This document shows positions 20,128 to 31,075 of a DNA stretch of 64,000 nucleotides, in pieces; within the stretch, counting starts at the first letter, position 1, and each line of letters opens with the position of its first letter. The DNA comes from an uncultured Pelagibacteraceae bacterium (GTDB lineage Bacteria > Pseudomonadota > Alphaproteobacteria > Pelagibacterales > Pelagibacteraceae): assembly GCA_902568465.1 (NCBI GenBank), contig CACFQR010000003.1, positions 1 to 64,000 of the forward strand. Reading direction: 5' to 3'. The translations under genes and the position numbers were made by a program. The notes under the pieces were generated by a model. The model ran no database searches and was not told where the DNA came from. It saw nothing but the letters and a program-made list of their open reading frames with translations.

Positions 20128-21564
20128 TTATCCCACGCTTCCTTCAAGACTTATTCCTACTAATTTTTGTGCCTCGACAGCGAATTCCATTGGTAATTGT
20201 TGTAATACTTCTTTACAAAAACCATTTACAATTAGACCTACTGACTCCTCTTGGTTTAAACCTCTTTGATTACAGTAATACAATTGATCCTCGTTTATTT
20301 TTGATGTTGTGGCCTCATGTTCGATTGTTGAAGAACTATTTTTATTTTTAATATATGGCACCGTATGTGCTCCGCATTTGTTACCCATTAACAATGAATC
20401 ACACTGAGTATAATTTCTTGCATTTAAGGCATTTTTATTTATGTCTACTAAACCTCTATAAGTATTATCAGCATGACCCGCTGAGATTCCTTTTGATATA
20501 ATTTTACTTTTAGTATTTTTTCCTAAATGAATCATTTTAGTTCCCGTGTCTGCTTTTTGATAATTGTTTGTAATTGCTATTGAATAAAACTCACCTACGG
20601 AATTATCTCCCTTCAAAATACAACTAGGATATTTCCATGTAATTGCAGACCCGGTTTCCACTTGTGTCCAAGATATTTTGGAATTCTTTCCCTTGCATAA
20701 ACCTCTCTTTGTTACAAAATTATAAATTCCACCTTTGCCGTCTTTATCTCCTGGATACCAATTTTGGACTGTAGAGTATTTAATTTCAGCATCATCCAAA
20801 GCAACTAGTTCAACATTAGCAGCATGGAGTTGATTTTCATCCCTCATAGGTGCTGTGCAACCTTCGAGGTAACTTACGTAACTGCCTTTATCCGCTATAA
20901 TTAATGTTCTCTCAAATTGACCAGTTTCAGATGCGTTAATTCTAAAATAAGTTGATAGTTCCATTGGGCATCTAACTCCTTCAGGTATATAAACAAATGA
21001 TCCGTCTGTAAAAACAGCGGAATTTAATGTAGCAAAGTAATGATCTGTAATCGGAATAACTGACCCTAAATATTTTTTTACTAGGTCGGGATGTTTTTGT
21101 ATTGCTTCAGAAATAGGGCAAAAAATGATTCCCTTTTCAGTTAATTTATCCTTAAAAGTTGTAGCTACAGAAACTGAGTCAAAAACTGCATCAACTGCCA
21201 CTCCTGCTAGTTTCTCTTGTTCTTTTAATGGAATACCAAGTTTTTTATAAGTTTCAATTAATTTCGGATCAACTTCGTCTAAACTTTTTGGCTTATCTTT
21301 TGCACTTTTGGGTGCAGAATAATAATATAAATTTTGATAATCAATTTTTGGATATTTAGGTTTTTGCCAATTGGGCTCCTTAATGCTTTTCAGTCTATTA
21401 AATGCTTTTAATCTCCATTCCAACATCCATTTTGGTTCTTTTTTAATATTTGATATAAATTTAATAACTTCTTCATTTAGCCCTTTTGGCGCTCTAATAC
21501 TTTCAATATCAGTTGTAAATCCGTACTTATAATCTTTTGCTTTCTCTAGCTCCTGCTGTCTCAT
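20128..21564 (-). CDS. sufB: Fe-S assembly protein SufB
   Basis: [68 protein letters not shown]. Confidence 0.98.
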   Translation of the reverse strand: MRQQELEKAKDYKYGFTTDIESIRAPKGLNEEVIKFISNIKKEPKWMLEWRLKAFNRLKSIKEPNWQKPKYPKIDYQNLYYYSAPKSAKDKPKSLDEVDPKLIETYKKLGIPLKEQEKLAGVAVDAVFDSVSVATTFKDKLTEKGIIFCPISEAIQKHPDLVKKYLGSVIPITDHYFATLNSAVFTDGSFVYIPEGVRCPMELSTYFRINASETGQFERTLIIADKGSYVSYLEGCTAPMRDENQLHAANVELVALDDAEIKYSTVQNWYPGDKDGKGGIYNFVTKRGLCKGKNSKISWTQVETGSAITWKYPSCILKGDNSVGEFYSIAITNNYQKADTGTKMIHLGKNTKSKIISKGISAGHADNTYRGLVDINKNALNARNYTQCDSLLMGNKCGAHTVPYIKNKNSSSTIEHEATTSKINEDQLYYCNQRGLNQEESVGLIVNGFCKEVLQQLPMEFAVEAQKLVGISLEGSVG

Positions 21565-22001
21565 CGATTTACTTCTTTTTGTTGATTGTTGTTAACTCTA
21601 TATACAATGTCCCATAAAGTATTTTTTTCAAAAAAATTATTTATGTGGGTTTCTAAATCATCCCATAAGTTATGTGTTATGCATTTTACTGCTTTGCCAT
21701 TACATCCTTTTTTTGAACTTTTTTTACATTTTACTGTTTTTATTTTTTCGTCAACGGCTTCAATTATTGTGGATAATTTTATTTCATTCGGTGATCTGCT
21801 TAGAATATATCCTCCTTTAGGACCTCTCGAACTTAAAACTAAATTATTTTTTTTTAATCTATAAAATAATTGTTCTAAAAAAGATAAAGATATTCCTTGT
21901 CTCAATGAAATTTCTGTAAGGCTTGTAGGTTCTTTAATATTATTTTTTGCTAAATCAGCCATAGCCATTACCGCATATCTACCTTTAGATGTTAGTTTCA
22001 T
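21561..22001 (-). CDS. Rrf2/IscR-family Fe-S-type transcriptional regulator
   Basis: [18 protein letters not shown] winged helix; Cys cluster [31 protein letters not shown]-type overlap with sufB. Confidence 0.92.
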   Translation of the reverse strand: MKLTSKGRYAVMAMADLAKNNIKEPTSLTEISLRQGISLSFLEQLFYRLKKNNLVLSSRGPKGGYILSRSPNEIKLSTIIEAVDEKIKTVKCKKSSKKGCNGKAVKCITHNLWDDLETHINNFFEKNTLWDIVYRVNNNQQKEVNR

Positions 22002-22040
22002 AATTTTTGAATATTAATTAACCTTGATTTTATTGGATTT

Positions 22041-22072
22041 TTTATAGATTCCTACTAGAATAGTCAAGATTA
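22041..22072 (-). promoter_or_regulatory. Candidate IscR-like operator overlapping the suf operon promoter
   Basis: Reverse complement TAATCTTGACTATTCTAGTAGGAATCTATAAA; core TTGACT-ATTCT-AGTAGG resembles IscR type-1 site (YYGACTRwwwYAGTCRR); TTGACT doubles as -35. Confidence 0.45.
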
Positions 22073-22151
22073 CAAAAAAAACGAATTTGAACCACTAAAC
22101 GTGATATATAACTAATCTTTTTTGAAAATAGTTATCATTATTAATTAATTT

Positions 22152-22808
22152 ATGAAAAACGAAAATAAAGAAATTTTTATACCGGGTCCGAGCGGAAGGA
22201 TTCAGGCTAAATATTCAAAAAGTAAACAACAAGGAGCGCCCGTAGCTCTTGTTCTTCAACCGCATCCACAGTACGGAGGCACAATGAATAATAGAATAGT
22301 TTATGAAATTTATAGTAGTTTTTATAAAAATGGATTCTCTGTAATAAGAATAAATTTTAGAGGTGTTGAAAAAAGTGATGGAGTCTTTGATAATGGACAA
22401 GGTGAGCTTTCTGATGCAGCTGCAGCACTTGATTGGATAGAAAAAGAAAACCCAAGCTACAGTCAATGCTGGGTGTCTGGTTTCTCCTTTGGTTCATTAA
22501 TATGTATGCAATTAATAATGAGAAGGCCTGAAGTAAACAAGTTTATTGCAGTATCACCGCAACCAAATGTTTATGATTTTACCTTTCTAGCACCATGCCC
22601 AATTTCTGGATTAATGCTTTACGGGAAAAATGATGAACTAGTACCCGAGGAAAGTATACTAAATCTTAAAAAGAGACTTAGTTTACAGAAAAATATCGAG
22701 GTTAAGTTCGATGCAATTAATAATGCAAATCATTTTTATAAAAATAAAGAAAAGGATGTAAGTGAAATTGTTGATAGTTATTTAAAAGAAAAAATTACTA
22801 TAGCCTAG
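22152..22808 (+). CDS. Alpha/beta hydrolase family protein
   Basis: LVLQPHPQYGGTMNNRIV, INFRGVEKSDGVFD, CWVSGFSFGSLI nucleophile elbow. Confidence 0.88.
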   Translation: MKNENKEIFIPGPSGRIQAKYSKSKQQGAPVALVLQPHPQYGGTMNNRIVYEIYSSFYKNGFSVIRINFRGVEKSDGVFDNGQGELSDAAAALDWIEKENPSYSQCWVSGFSFGSLICMQLIMRRPEVNKFIAVSPQPNVYDFTFLAPCPISGLMLYGKNDELVPEESILNLKKRLSLQKNIEVKFDAINNANHFYKNKEKDVSEIVDSYLKEKITIA

Positions 22809-23911
22809 TTTTTAATAATAGTTCCACCTACACAAGGTTTGTCTACTCCCGTAGTTTTTGGAAAAGAAATTGGTAAATTAAGGAAAGATCTTATTGCAAG
22901 ATAAGCAAATGCTTGGGATTCTACGAAATCACCATTTATTCCATATTCATCTATCAATTTTATCTTAGAATTCTTTTTTTTAATTTTTTTAAATAAAAAT
23001 TTATTATTTCTACCACCTCCACATAAAATAATTTCTGCATTATTAAATTTATTTAAATTAAGTGCAGAAATTATTATTTGCGCAGTGAATTCTGTTAATG
23101 TGGCTGCTCCATCTTCTAAGGAAAGTTTTTTCACTAATGATAAATCGAAATGTTTTGTATCGAGAGATTGAATTTTATCACTAGCTAATTTTTTTTCTTT
23201 TTCATAAAAATTTTTAAGTAATTGACCCAATATTTTTTCATTTACATTTCCTGACTCTGCTATTATTCCATCCTTATCAAAATTTTTATTTATTTTTTCT
23301 CTTAACCATCTATCTATTAAACACATTCCTGGACCTACATCAGCTCCTAGCATATCATTAGTGTTTGAAATAGAAGTAATATTTGTTATGCCACCTATAT
23401 TTACAAACGTTGCATCTTTAATTTTAAATTTAATTTTTAATAATTTATGAAAAATTGGTGTTAATGGTGCTCCGCTGCCACCATTCCTCAAATCATTTTG
23501 TCTAAAATTATAAATAACAGTTTTTTTCGTATTTTTGGATAGTAGTTTGCCATCTCCTAGTTGCTTCGAAATTTTTTCTGCTGAATTGTGAAAGATGGTT
23601 TGTCCGTGAAATCCTATTAAGTCTAACTCTAATTTACATTCCCTCATAATTTGATGAACAACATCTACATGGAATAAGGTTATTTTTTTTTCAAGTAAAT
23701 TCACTTTTTCTGCAAAATTCTGTAAATCTTTAAGTTCACTCACCTCTTCTTTAAGTTCGTGAATTGTTTTATAAATTTCCTGGTTGTAAACAAAATATTT
23801 GTCTAGAATCACTTTAAATTCATTATCACCATCAGATTGAATAATTGATGCATCAACACCATCAGCTGAAGTTCCGCTCATTAAGCCTAAACTACAATAG
23901 GATTTGCTCAT
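22805..23911 (-). CDS. anmK: Anhydro-N-acetylmuramic acid kinase
   Basis: LGLMSGTSADGVDASI; FVNIGGITNIT; GADVGPGMCLID. Confidence 0.96.
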   Translation of the reverse strand: MSKSYCSLGLMSGTSADGVDASIIQSDGDNEFKVILDKYFVYNQEIYKTIHELKEEVSELKDLQNFAEKVNLLEKKITLFHVDVVHQIMRECKLELDLIGFHGQTIFHNSAEKISKQLGDGKLLSKNTKKTVIYNFRQNDLRNGGSGAPLTPIFHKLLKIKFKIKDATFVNIGGITNITSISNTNDMLGADVGPGMCLIDRWLREKINKNFDKDGIIAESGNVNEKILGQLLKNFYEKEKKLASDKIQSLDTKHFDLSLVKKLSLEDGAATLTEFTAQIIISALNLNKFNNAEIILCGGGRNNKFLFKKIKKKNSKIKLIDEYGINGDFVESQAFAYLAIRSFLNLPISFPKTTGVDKPCVGGTIIKN

Positions 23912-23972
23912 AAATTATATTTAATTTAAAAAAAATCTTGTATATTAGAGTTTTAAAGAAGCTTAAAAATTC

Positions 23973-25211
23973 ATGCAAGAAACATTTCTAAAAGAATTTC
24001 GAAGTAGAGGTTATTTTAACCAATGTACTGATCAGTCTAGTTTAGATGAAATAATGAGCAAATCTAAAATTAAGGCTTACATAGGTTTTGACTGCACCGC
24101 TCCAAGCCTACATGTTGGAAGTTTAATGCAAATTATGTGTCTGCGTCTTCTTCAAAAATTTGGTCATCAGCCAATAGTTTTGCTTGGAGGTGGAACAACC
24201 TTAATAGGGGATCCCTCTGGTAAAGAAGAAACTCGGAAAATTCTTGATAAAAAGGAAATAAATAAAAATATTAAAAGTATTGAAAATGTATTTAAAATTT
24301 TTTTAAAATCTAAAAATCCAAAAACAAAGCCTATTTTTGTTAATAATTATTCTTGGTTAAGTAAATTAAATTACATTAATTTTCTAAGAGAAGTGGGTAA
24401 ACATTTTACGATAAACAAAATGTTAACTTTCGATAGTGTTAAACTTCGACTTGATAGAGAGCAATCATTAAGTTACATGGAATTTAACTACATGATGCTG
24501 CAAGCGTACGATTTTTATGAACTTAATAAAAGACACAAGTGTATCTTACAAATTGGTGGTTCAGACCAATGGGGAAATATAGTTAATGGAACGGATTTAA
24601 TTAAAAGAAAAGATAAAAAACAAGCATACGGTTTAACCACACCCTTACTAACAACTTCCTCTGGTACAAAAATGGGAAAAACAGAAAAAGGTGCTATATG
24701 GTTAAATAAAAAAATGCTTTCTCCATATGAGTATTGGCAGTTTTGGAGAAATACGGACGACAAAGATGTAATAAATTTTTTAAAACTTTTTACAGATTTA
24801 GACTTGTCAAAAATTGATTCTTTTAAGAGTAATCAAGATATAAATGAACTTAAAATTCTTCTTGCTAATGAAACTACAGCAATGCTGCATGGATCCAAAG
24901 CAGCTAAAGATTCTGAAATTACTGCAAAAAAAACTTTCCAGGATAAATCTGTCGGAAAAGATCTTCCAACGATAAAAATTAAAAAAAATGAAATTACTAA
25001 TGGAATAAATATATTAGATTTGGTTATTAGAACAAAACTAGGAAATTCAAAAGGTGAGGTAAGAAGAATGATCAAAAATAATGGTCTAAAAATCAATAAT
25101 GAAACTGTAGTTGATGAAAATAAAATATTTTATGAAAGTGATTTTGATAAAGATGACAGTATTAAAGTTTCACATGGGAAAAAACAACATGTTATTGTAA
25201 AAATTACTTAG
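23973..25211 (+). CDS. tyrS: Tyrosyl-tRNA synthetase
   Basis: GFDCTAPSLHVGSLMQI, GGSDQWGNIVNG, KMGKT; C-terminal S4 domain. Confidence 0.97.
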   Translation: MQETFLKEFRSRGYFNQCTDQSSLDEIMSKSKIKAYIGFDCTAPSLHVGSLMQIMCLRLLQKFGHQPIVLLGGGTTLIGDPSGKEETRKILDKKEINKNIKSIENVFKIFLKSKNPKTKPIFVNNYSWLSKLNYINFLREVGKHFTINKMLTFDSVKLRLDREQSLSYMEFNYMMLQAYDFYELNKRHKCILQIGGSDQWGNIVNGTDLIKRKDKKQAYGLTTPLLTTSSGTKMGKTEKGAIWLNKKMLSPYEYWQFWRNTDDKDVINFLKLFTDLDLSKIDSFKSNQDINELKILLANETTAMLHGSKAAKDSEITAKKTFQDKSVGKDLPTIKIKKNEITNGINILDLVIRTKLGNSKGEVRRMIKNNGLKINNETVVDENKIFYESDFDKDDSIKVSHGKKQHVIVKIT

Positions 25212-27435
25212 TTTCTCCCTTTTTTTTCTTTTTCATTTTTTCAACAGCTCTCACGATAAATCTAGGTGTTAAAGTTTTAATTGGATTAACTGTTGTTTTT
25301 ATATCCTTTGGTGGACCTTTCATTTTAAAGCTTACTCCCACAACTCCTTCGCCAGTTTTTTTTCCTACTAAAATATCACCTACTAAAGGTATTGAAGCAA
25401 TTATTGAATTAAGTTTTGTTGCGGGCACTAAGGTACCTCTTAAACTAACAACTTTTCCCTTATCTACATATCCGCTAAGTAAAATTGATACTGCCGGCCC
25501 CATAGCAAGGGCATCTTCAATATTCATTACATTACCCTTTGAGTTTGATCTCATTTCAAAAGAATCAAAACGAATACCCTCGCCACTCAAAGTATCAGCA
25601 ATGCCTTGTAAAGATGCTAATGTTAACAGTTGTGCGAGAGCAGGAACTTTTGAAACTTTAAAATCTGTTATTATTAAATTTGAATTAGTGCCTGCATCAG
25701 AAATAGTTGCTTCATATTCTAACTTTCCCTCCTCAAAACCTTTTATAAAATCAAAGTTTTTTATAAAAGGTCTAGCTCTATCTGAAATCACTTGAAGAGT
25801 TTTCTTGTTATCATCAATTTGGTAAATTGACATTTCAACAATATCGTCTTTTGAAAATTTTCCTTTTAAACTTAACTTATTATACGAACCTTTTTTAACA
25901 GAAGCGATCATACTAAAATCCGAAACATCATCATTAGTCCCCGTAATCACTCTATTAAAGTCAACTTTTACTTCGCTGCTAAAATTTTTACTTAATGTTT
26001 TTTTATCATCAGTTTTGTACAAAGATTTTAAAAGTGGTTCTGCATCAAATAACTCACCAGAAATAGTAATATTTTTGTTATTATTTTTTATAATATTGAA
26101 ATCATTATTTTTAGTACTATTAACAAAAGTTTTAATCTCTATTTTTTTTATATCTCTAATCTCAAGTTTTTTATTTAATTTTATATTATCTAAAAAAATT
26201 TTTGAATTTTCTGAGGAATATTCAAATTTTCTTATTTCGTTAAATTTTTTTCCTATATTCACATTAAAATTTAAATTTGCTTTAGTATTTTCTTTCTTAA
26301 AATAATTTAACTTTGAAAAACTTAAGGAAAGATCGTATAAACTAATTTTTCCATCAATGTTAAAATTTTTATCTAGATGACCATTATAATCCAAATTAAA
26401 ATTTTCAAAATGTTCATTAAATTTAATCAGACCCAATAAACTTAAATTTTTGTTCTTATCAAAAATTATTTCTGAGTCTTTTAAAATTATTTTAGAATTA
26501 TAGGATGGTAAATATTGTTTAATATCTTTAATATCTTTATGCTCTAAATTAAGTTCGGTGATTTTTCCTTTAACTGAAAATTCTTTGTTTTCAATTTTAA
26601 ATTTATCATTTAAAGATAATTTAATTAAAGTTTCTAAATTAGACGTTAATTTTAAATTTTCTATATTATTTAGTTTAATTCCTAGTAAAGATGAGATTGT
26701 TTTTATTTCAGAATATTTTGAAGTACCATTAGTTCTTATTTTTGAATTTATTATTTTTTTCTTATCTAAAAGATTTATATCTATAGAACTTTCCCGCAGA
26801 TCTAAATTTAGGACATTGCCTTTGTTTATAAAAAAATTAATTTTTTTGTTTTTATTTGATTTAAAAACATATTTTATATCAGTTGATAAATCATAAATTT
26901 TAAAATTTTTATTTATATTTAAGTTAGAATCCAAAAGCTTTGCATTAATCTCATAATTGTCTGCTAAACTTCCATCTGGGTTGAACGGAATTACAAATTC
27001 TCCTTGTAAATTTCCTGATGAAAATACTTTATTTAATTTTTTATTAAAAAATCTAGGGAGAAATGCTTCTGAAATTTTTACTAAATCTTTAATATCATTT
27101 TTATAAAATGCTATTTCTGCTCTTTTAAGTAAAAAATCAGAAGTAATAAAAGACTTTAAAGGTAGGAACAAATCTATCTTTGATAGAATTATTTCATTGC
27201 TTTTAATCAAAATTTTTGGGTTTTGTAATTTTAATGCTAGATTTACCTCTTTAATGTTTAGATGTATTTTTGTGTTTTTAAATTCTAATTTAGCAAATTT
27301 AGAAACCTCATTTGCTTTTCCCTTTATTAGGCTATCAAATTTATCTGTCTCTATTCCAAAATAACTAAGATAAAATACTATTAAAGATATTAAAATAAAT
27401 ATCGTAATAAAAAATCTTGAAAAAAACTTACCCAT
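25204..27435 (-). CDS. AsmA/YhdP-like large envelope protein
   Basis: N-terminal TM, long low-complexity beta-rich body, C-terminal GEGIRFDSFEMRSNSKGNVMNIEDALAMGPAVSILLSGYVD typical of AsmA-like C-terminal domain. Confidence 0.75.
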   Translation of the reverse strand: MGKFFSRFFITIFILISLIVFYLSYFGIETDKFDSLIKGKANEVSKFAKLEFKNTKIHLNIKEVNLALKLQNPKILIKSNEIILSKIDLFLPLKSFITSDFLLKRAEIAFYKNDIKDLVKISEAFLPRFFNKKLNKVFSSGNLQGEFVIPFNPDGSLADNYEINAKLLDSNLNINKNFKIYDLSTDIKYVFKSNKNKKINFFINKGNVLNLDLRESSIDINLLDKKKIINSKIRTNGTSKYSEIKTISSLLGIKLNNIENLKLTSNLETLIKLSLNDKFKIENKEFSVKGKITELNLEHKDIKDIKQYLPSYNSKIILKDSEIIFDKNKNLSLLGLIKFNEHFENFNLDYNGHLDKNFNIDGKISLYDLSLSFSKLNYFKKENTKANLNFNVNIGKKFNEIRKFEYSSENSKIFLDNIKLNKKLEIRDIKKIEIKTFVNSTKNNDFNIIKNNNKNITISGELFDAEPLLKSLYKTDDKKTLSKNFSSEVKVDFNRVITGTNDDVSDFSMIASVKKGSYNKLSLKGKFSKDDIVEMSIYQIDDNKKTLQVISDRARPFIKNFDFIKGFEEGKLEYEATISDAGTNSNLIITDFKVSKVPALAQLLTLASLQGIADTLSGEGIRFDSFEMRSNSKGNVMNIEDALAMGPAVSILLSGYVDKGKVVSLRGTLVPATKLNSIIASIPLVGDILVGKKTGEGVVGVSFKMKGPPKDIKTTVNPIKTLTPRFIVRAVEKMKKKKKGETK

Positions 27436-27437
27436 AA

Positions 27438-28539
27438 TTATTTTTTTCCTTTTTTCTTGTAAACAGCTATCTCTAAAAACTCATCAATATCTCCATTTAA
27501 TACGCTCTCTGGATCAGTATTTTCTAAGCTATTTCTTAAATCTTTAACTAATTGGTATGGCTGTAAAACATATGACCTAATTTGGTGACCCCACCCTATA
27601 TCCGTTTTTGATTTTGCAATATTTTCTGATTCTTTTTCCTTCTTTTGAATTTCGTGCTCATATAGTCGAGCCTTTAACATATTAAAACAAGTTTCCTTAT
27701 TTTTATGTTGGGATCTTTCATTTTGGCACTGAACCACAATGTTGGTAGGCAAGTGAGTAATTCTTACTGCACTGTCAGTAGTGTTAACATGCTGACCTCC
27801 GGCCCCGCTAGACCTATAAGTGTCAACTCTTATATCTTTTTCTTGTATATCAATTTTAATACTGTCATCAACTACAGGATAAACCCAGACACTAGCAAAA
27901 CTTGTGTGTCTTCTCGCTCCTGAGTCAAATGGTGATATTCTTACCAATCTATGAACTCCGGATTCAGATTTTAACCAACCATAAATATAAGATCCTTTAA
28001 TTTTAATCGTGCTAGATTTGATACCAGCTTCTTCGCCTTTATGCTCACTAATCAATTCAAAACTAAAATGTTTTTTTTCTATCCACTTAGAATACATTCT
28101 TCTTAACATCTGAGCCCAATCCTGACTTTCTGTTCCGCCTGCTCCAGCATGTATTTCTAAATAAGCATCTAGATGATCATTTTCTCCAGATAAAAAACAC
28201 AAAGTTTCTGCTTTTTTTATTTTTTTAAATAATAAATTTATTTTTTCTTCACAGTCCTTTTCTACAGATTTATCATTTTCCTTTTTTGCTAATTCTAATA
28301 ACTGCTCTAAATTTTCGATTTCAGTAATACTATAATTATAATCTTGAAGTATATTTTCTATAAACTTTTTTTCTTTAAGTATTTTTTGAGCTACTATTTT
28401 GTCTTTCCAAAAATTTTCGTCGAGAATCTTTTTTTCGAAATTTTTTATTTTTTCTTCAATTTTATTTTGTTCAAAGATACCCCCTAACATTACTCATAAT
28501 CTTTTTTGTTTTAGTAATTGTATCTTTTAAATCGCTCAT
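27438..28539 (-). CDS. prfB: Peptide chain release factor 2, expressed through a +1 programmed frameshift at an in-frame TGA
   Basis: Main frame contains SGAGGQHVN (GGQ). Upstream zero frame ATG AGC GAT TTA ... AAT GTT AGG GGG TAT CTT TGA (28539-28471), then +1 frame GAA CAA AAT AAA: MSDLKDTITKTKKIMSNVRGYL/EQNKIEEKIKNF. Confidence 0.93.
28471..28485 (-). promoter_or_regulatory. RF2 autoregulatory frameshift site (AGGGGG-TAT-CTT-TGA)
   Basis: Reverse complement reads AGGGGGTATCTTTGA; Shine-Dalgarno-like element plus CTT TGA slip codon/stop. Confidence 0.93.
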
Positions 28540-28541
28540 GG

Positions 28542-30899
28542 TTAGTAAAATTTTAAAATTTTATCCTCTTCTTTAGAATCAATATTTTCCAATTTATCCT
28601 GATTAGTTATTTTTTCAAGGCCAGCTATAAAATTATCATTTTGTTTAAAAGATTCATATATCACCTTTTTTGATTTTTTATTTGCAGGTAATCCAGTTTC
28701 TACATCAACCATTACTAGATTTATGTTTTTAGGAATTTTAAAAGGGTGATCATCTCTCTTTTTTACAACATTTTTCACAAAATTCTTAAAAATTGGTAAA
28801 GCTGCTTTAGCTCCTGTCTCGTATTTTCCTAAGCTTTTAGGTTCATCAAAGCCAACGTAAACACCTATTACTATCCTTGAAGTAAAACCTATAAACCAAG
28901 CATCCATATTTTTATTTGTAGTTCCAGTTTTTCCTGCAAGTACTAAATTTAAGTCTCTTAACTTTCTGCCTGTGCCTCTTTTAACAACTCCTTCCATCAT
29001 AGATGTTATTTGATAAGCTGTTTCAGGCAAAATTATCTGCTCCCTATTATCTTTTATCTTTGGAATTTCATTTTTTAAATATGATATTTCTCTACAACCG
29101 ATACAATTCCTCTTGTCTGCGTTATAAATTGTTTTACCTCTGCGATCTTGAATCCTATCAATAAAAATTGGAGAAACCTTTTTGCCACCATTTACAAATG
29201 TGCAGTATGCATTTGTAAGTTTTACAAGAGTAGTTTCTGCTGATCCTAGTGACACAGATAAAAGTTCAGGAATATCATTATATATACCGAAACTATTTGT
29301 AACTTTTGAGATTTTTTCAAGACCTACTTTTTGTGCCACTCTCACTGTCATCAAATTTCTAGACTTTTCTATTCCAGTTCTTAAAGTAGAAGGACCGTAA
29401 AATTTTTTACCATAATTTTCTGGTTTCCATGTTTTTAATCCCTCTCCTTGTTCTATTACAAAAGGAGCATCTAAGACTAAAGAGGATGGGTTAAAACCAT
29501 TTTCTAAAGCTGCTGCGTAAACAAAAGGTTTAAATGCTGAGCCAGGTTGTCTCTGGGCTTGAGTGGCTCTATTAAATTCACTCAATTTAAAGCTAAACCC
29601 TCCAGCTAAAGCTAAAACTCTTCCTGTGTGTGGATCCATAACAACTATTCCACCATTAATTTTAGGTAATTGTTTTAGTTCCCATTTTTTTTCTGAAATT
29701 TTCTTTACGTATATTATGTCGTTGAGTATTAAAAAATCTTCAAAACTTTTTTTTCTTGTCCAGCTAGCAGAATTAAAACTTATATATCCTATTTCTTTGT
29801 CTTCTGTCTCAATTGTAATCTTTAACTTATTTATTTCAATTACTTTAGCTACCTTCCAATCTAAACTTTTGTCAGGAATGAATTTAATAATATCTTTTTT
29901 CCATTTTTCTTTTTTAATATTTGTTAGCGGACCTCGCCAACCATGCCTTTTATCATAAGCCTCAAGCCCTCCTCTTAATGCTTTCATTGCTTGAATTTGA
30001 TAAAAGGAATTTAATGGTGTTCGTATAGATAAGCCTCCTTTATATAAATTGTCATATCCATAATTATCACTTACTATCCTTCTTACTTCTTCAGTATAAA
30101 AATTAGCTTCTTCTAATAGCTTTATCTTTCTTTTTTTTGTTATTATTTTCTTTTTTTTTAAATTTTCATATTCTTTTTTTGTTATATAAGAATTTTCATA
30201 TAAGTTTTTTAAAACAAAGTTTCTTCTTAATTTTGCTCTATCAATAGATTTATAAGGATTATATTTGCTAGGTGCTTTTGGTAAGGCTGCAAGAAGGGCA
30301 GCTTCTTGGTAATTTAAATCATTAACAGCTTTATCAAAATATTCTAAACTAGCAGCTGCTATTCCATAAGTTCCTTGTCCTAAATATATTTGATTTAAAT
30401 AAAGTTCCATAATTCTTTCTTTTGAATAAGCTCTTTCTATTCTAAAAGCTAAGATAGCTTCCTTAATTTTTCTTGTCATTGATACTTCATTCGTTAATAA
30501 AAAATTCTTAGCTACTTGTTGTGTAATTGTAGAAGCTCCTTCTAATCTCTTATTTGTAAAAATATTTCTTGTATTTTTAATAACGGCACGAGTTACACTT
30601 TTTGCATCAACCCCAGGATGTGAAAAAAAATTCTTATCCTCTGCTGATAAAAATGAATTTATTACAATTTTTGGTATAGACTCAAAAGGAATAAAAAGCC
30701 TTTTTTGAAGGGCATATTCTGCTATTAATTGACCTTCCCCTGAATGAACTCTGCTTGAAATTGGAGGTTTATATTTTGATAGTATTTTATAGTCGGGTAA
30801 CTCAGAAGAAAAATACCAAAGAACTGCAAAAATAGCTAAAAAACCTAAGAATAAAATGGCCAGTATAAATCTTGATGCTTTTTTTAACAAAACTAACAT
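28542..30899 (-). CDS. mrcA: Bifunctional penicillin-binding protein 1A
   Basis: Transglycosylase SAEDKNFFSHPGVD; transpeptidase GSAFKPFVYAAAL, KTGTTNKNMDAWFIGF. Confidence 0.95.
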   Translation of the reverse strand: MLVLLKKASRFILAILFLGFLAIFAVLWYFSSELPDYKILSKYKPPISSRVHSGEGQLIAEYALQKRLFIPFESIPKIVINSFLSAEDKNFFSHPGVDAKSVTRAVIKNTRNIFTNKRLEGASTITQQVAKNFLLTNEVSMTRKIKEAILAFRIERAYSKERIMELYLNQIYLGQGTYGIAAASLEYFDKAVNDLNYQEAALLAALPKAPSKYNPYKSIDRAKLRRNFVLKNLYENSYITKKEYENLKKKKIITKKRKIKLLEEANFYTEEVRRIVSDNYGYDNLYKGGLSIRTPLNSFYQIQAMKALRGGLEAYDKRHGWRGPLTNIKKEKWKKDIIKFIPDKSLDWKVAKVIEINKLKITIETEDKEIGYISFNSASWTRKKSFEDFLILNDIIYVKKISEKKWELKQLPKINGGIVVMDPHTGRVLALAGGFSFKLSEFNRATQAQRQPGSAFKPFVYAAALENGFNPSSLVLDAPFVIEQGEGLKTWKPENYGKKFYGPSTLRTGIEKSRNLMTVRVAQKVGLEKISKVTNSFGIYNDIPELLSVSLGSAETTLVKLTNAYCTFVNGGKKVSPIFIDRIQDRRGKTIYNADKRNCIGCREISYLKNEIPKIKDNREQIILPETAYQITSMMEGVVKRGTGRKLRDLNLVLAGKTGTTNKNMDAWFIGFTSRIVIGVYVGFDEPKSLGKYETGAKAALPIFKNFVKNVVKKRDDHPFKIPKNINLVMVDVETGLPANKKSKKVIYESFKQNDNFIAGLEKITNQDKLENIDSKEEDKILKFY

Positions 30900-30972
30900 A
30901 GTTTATAGAAAATAATAGAATTTTGGCTTTCTCAAGGCATTTTACATTTATTGATTAATCTTCAAGCTAGAA

Positions 30973-31001
30973 TTGCATGTATTTATTAACAATTTTAATA
31001 T
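30973..31001 (+). promoter_or_regulatory. Candidate sigma-70-type promoter of rne (TTGCAT-N17-TAATAT)
   Basis: ttgcat 30973-30978, taatat 30996-31001, 17-bp spacer. Confidence 0.5.
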
Positions 31002-31075
31002 ACTGTAAGAGAATATTTATTAAACAAAATTTTTATTATGAACACATTTATCATTACAAACAGGAATAATAATTC

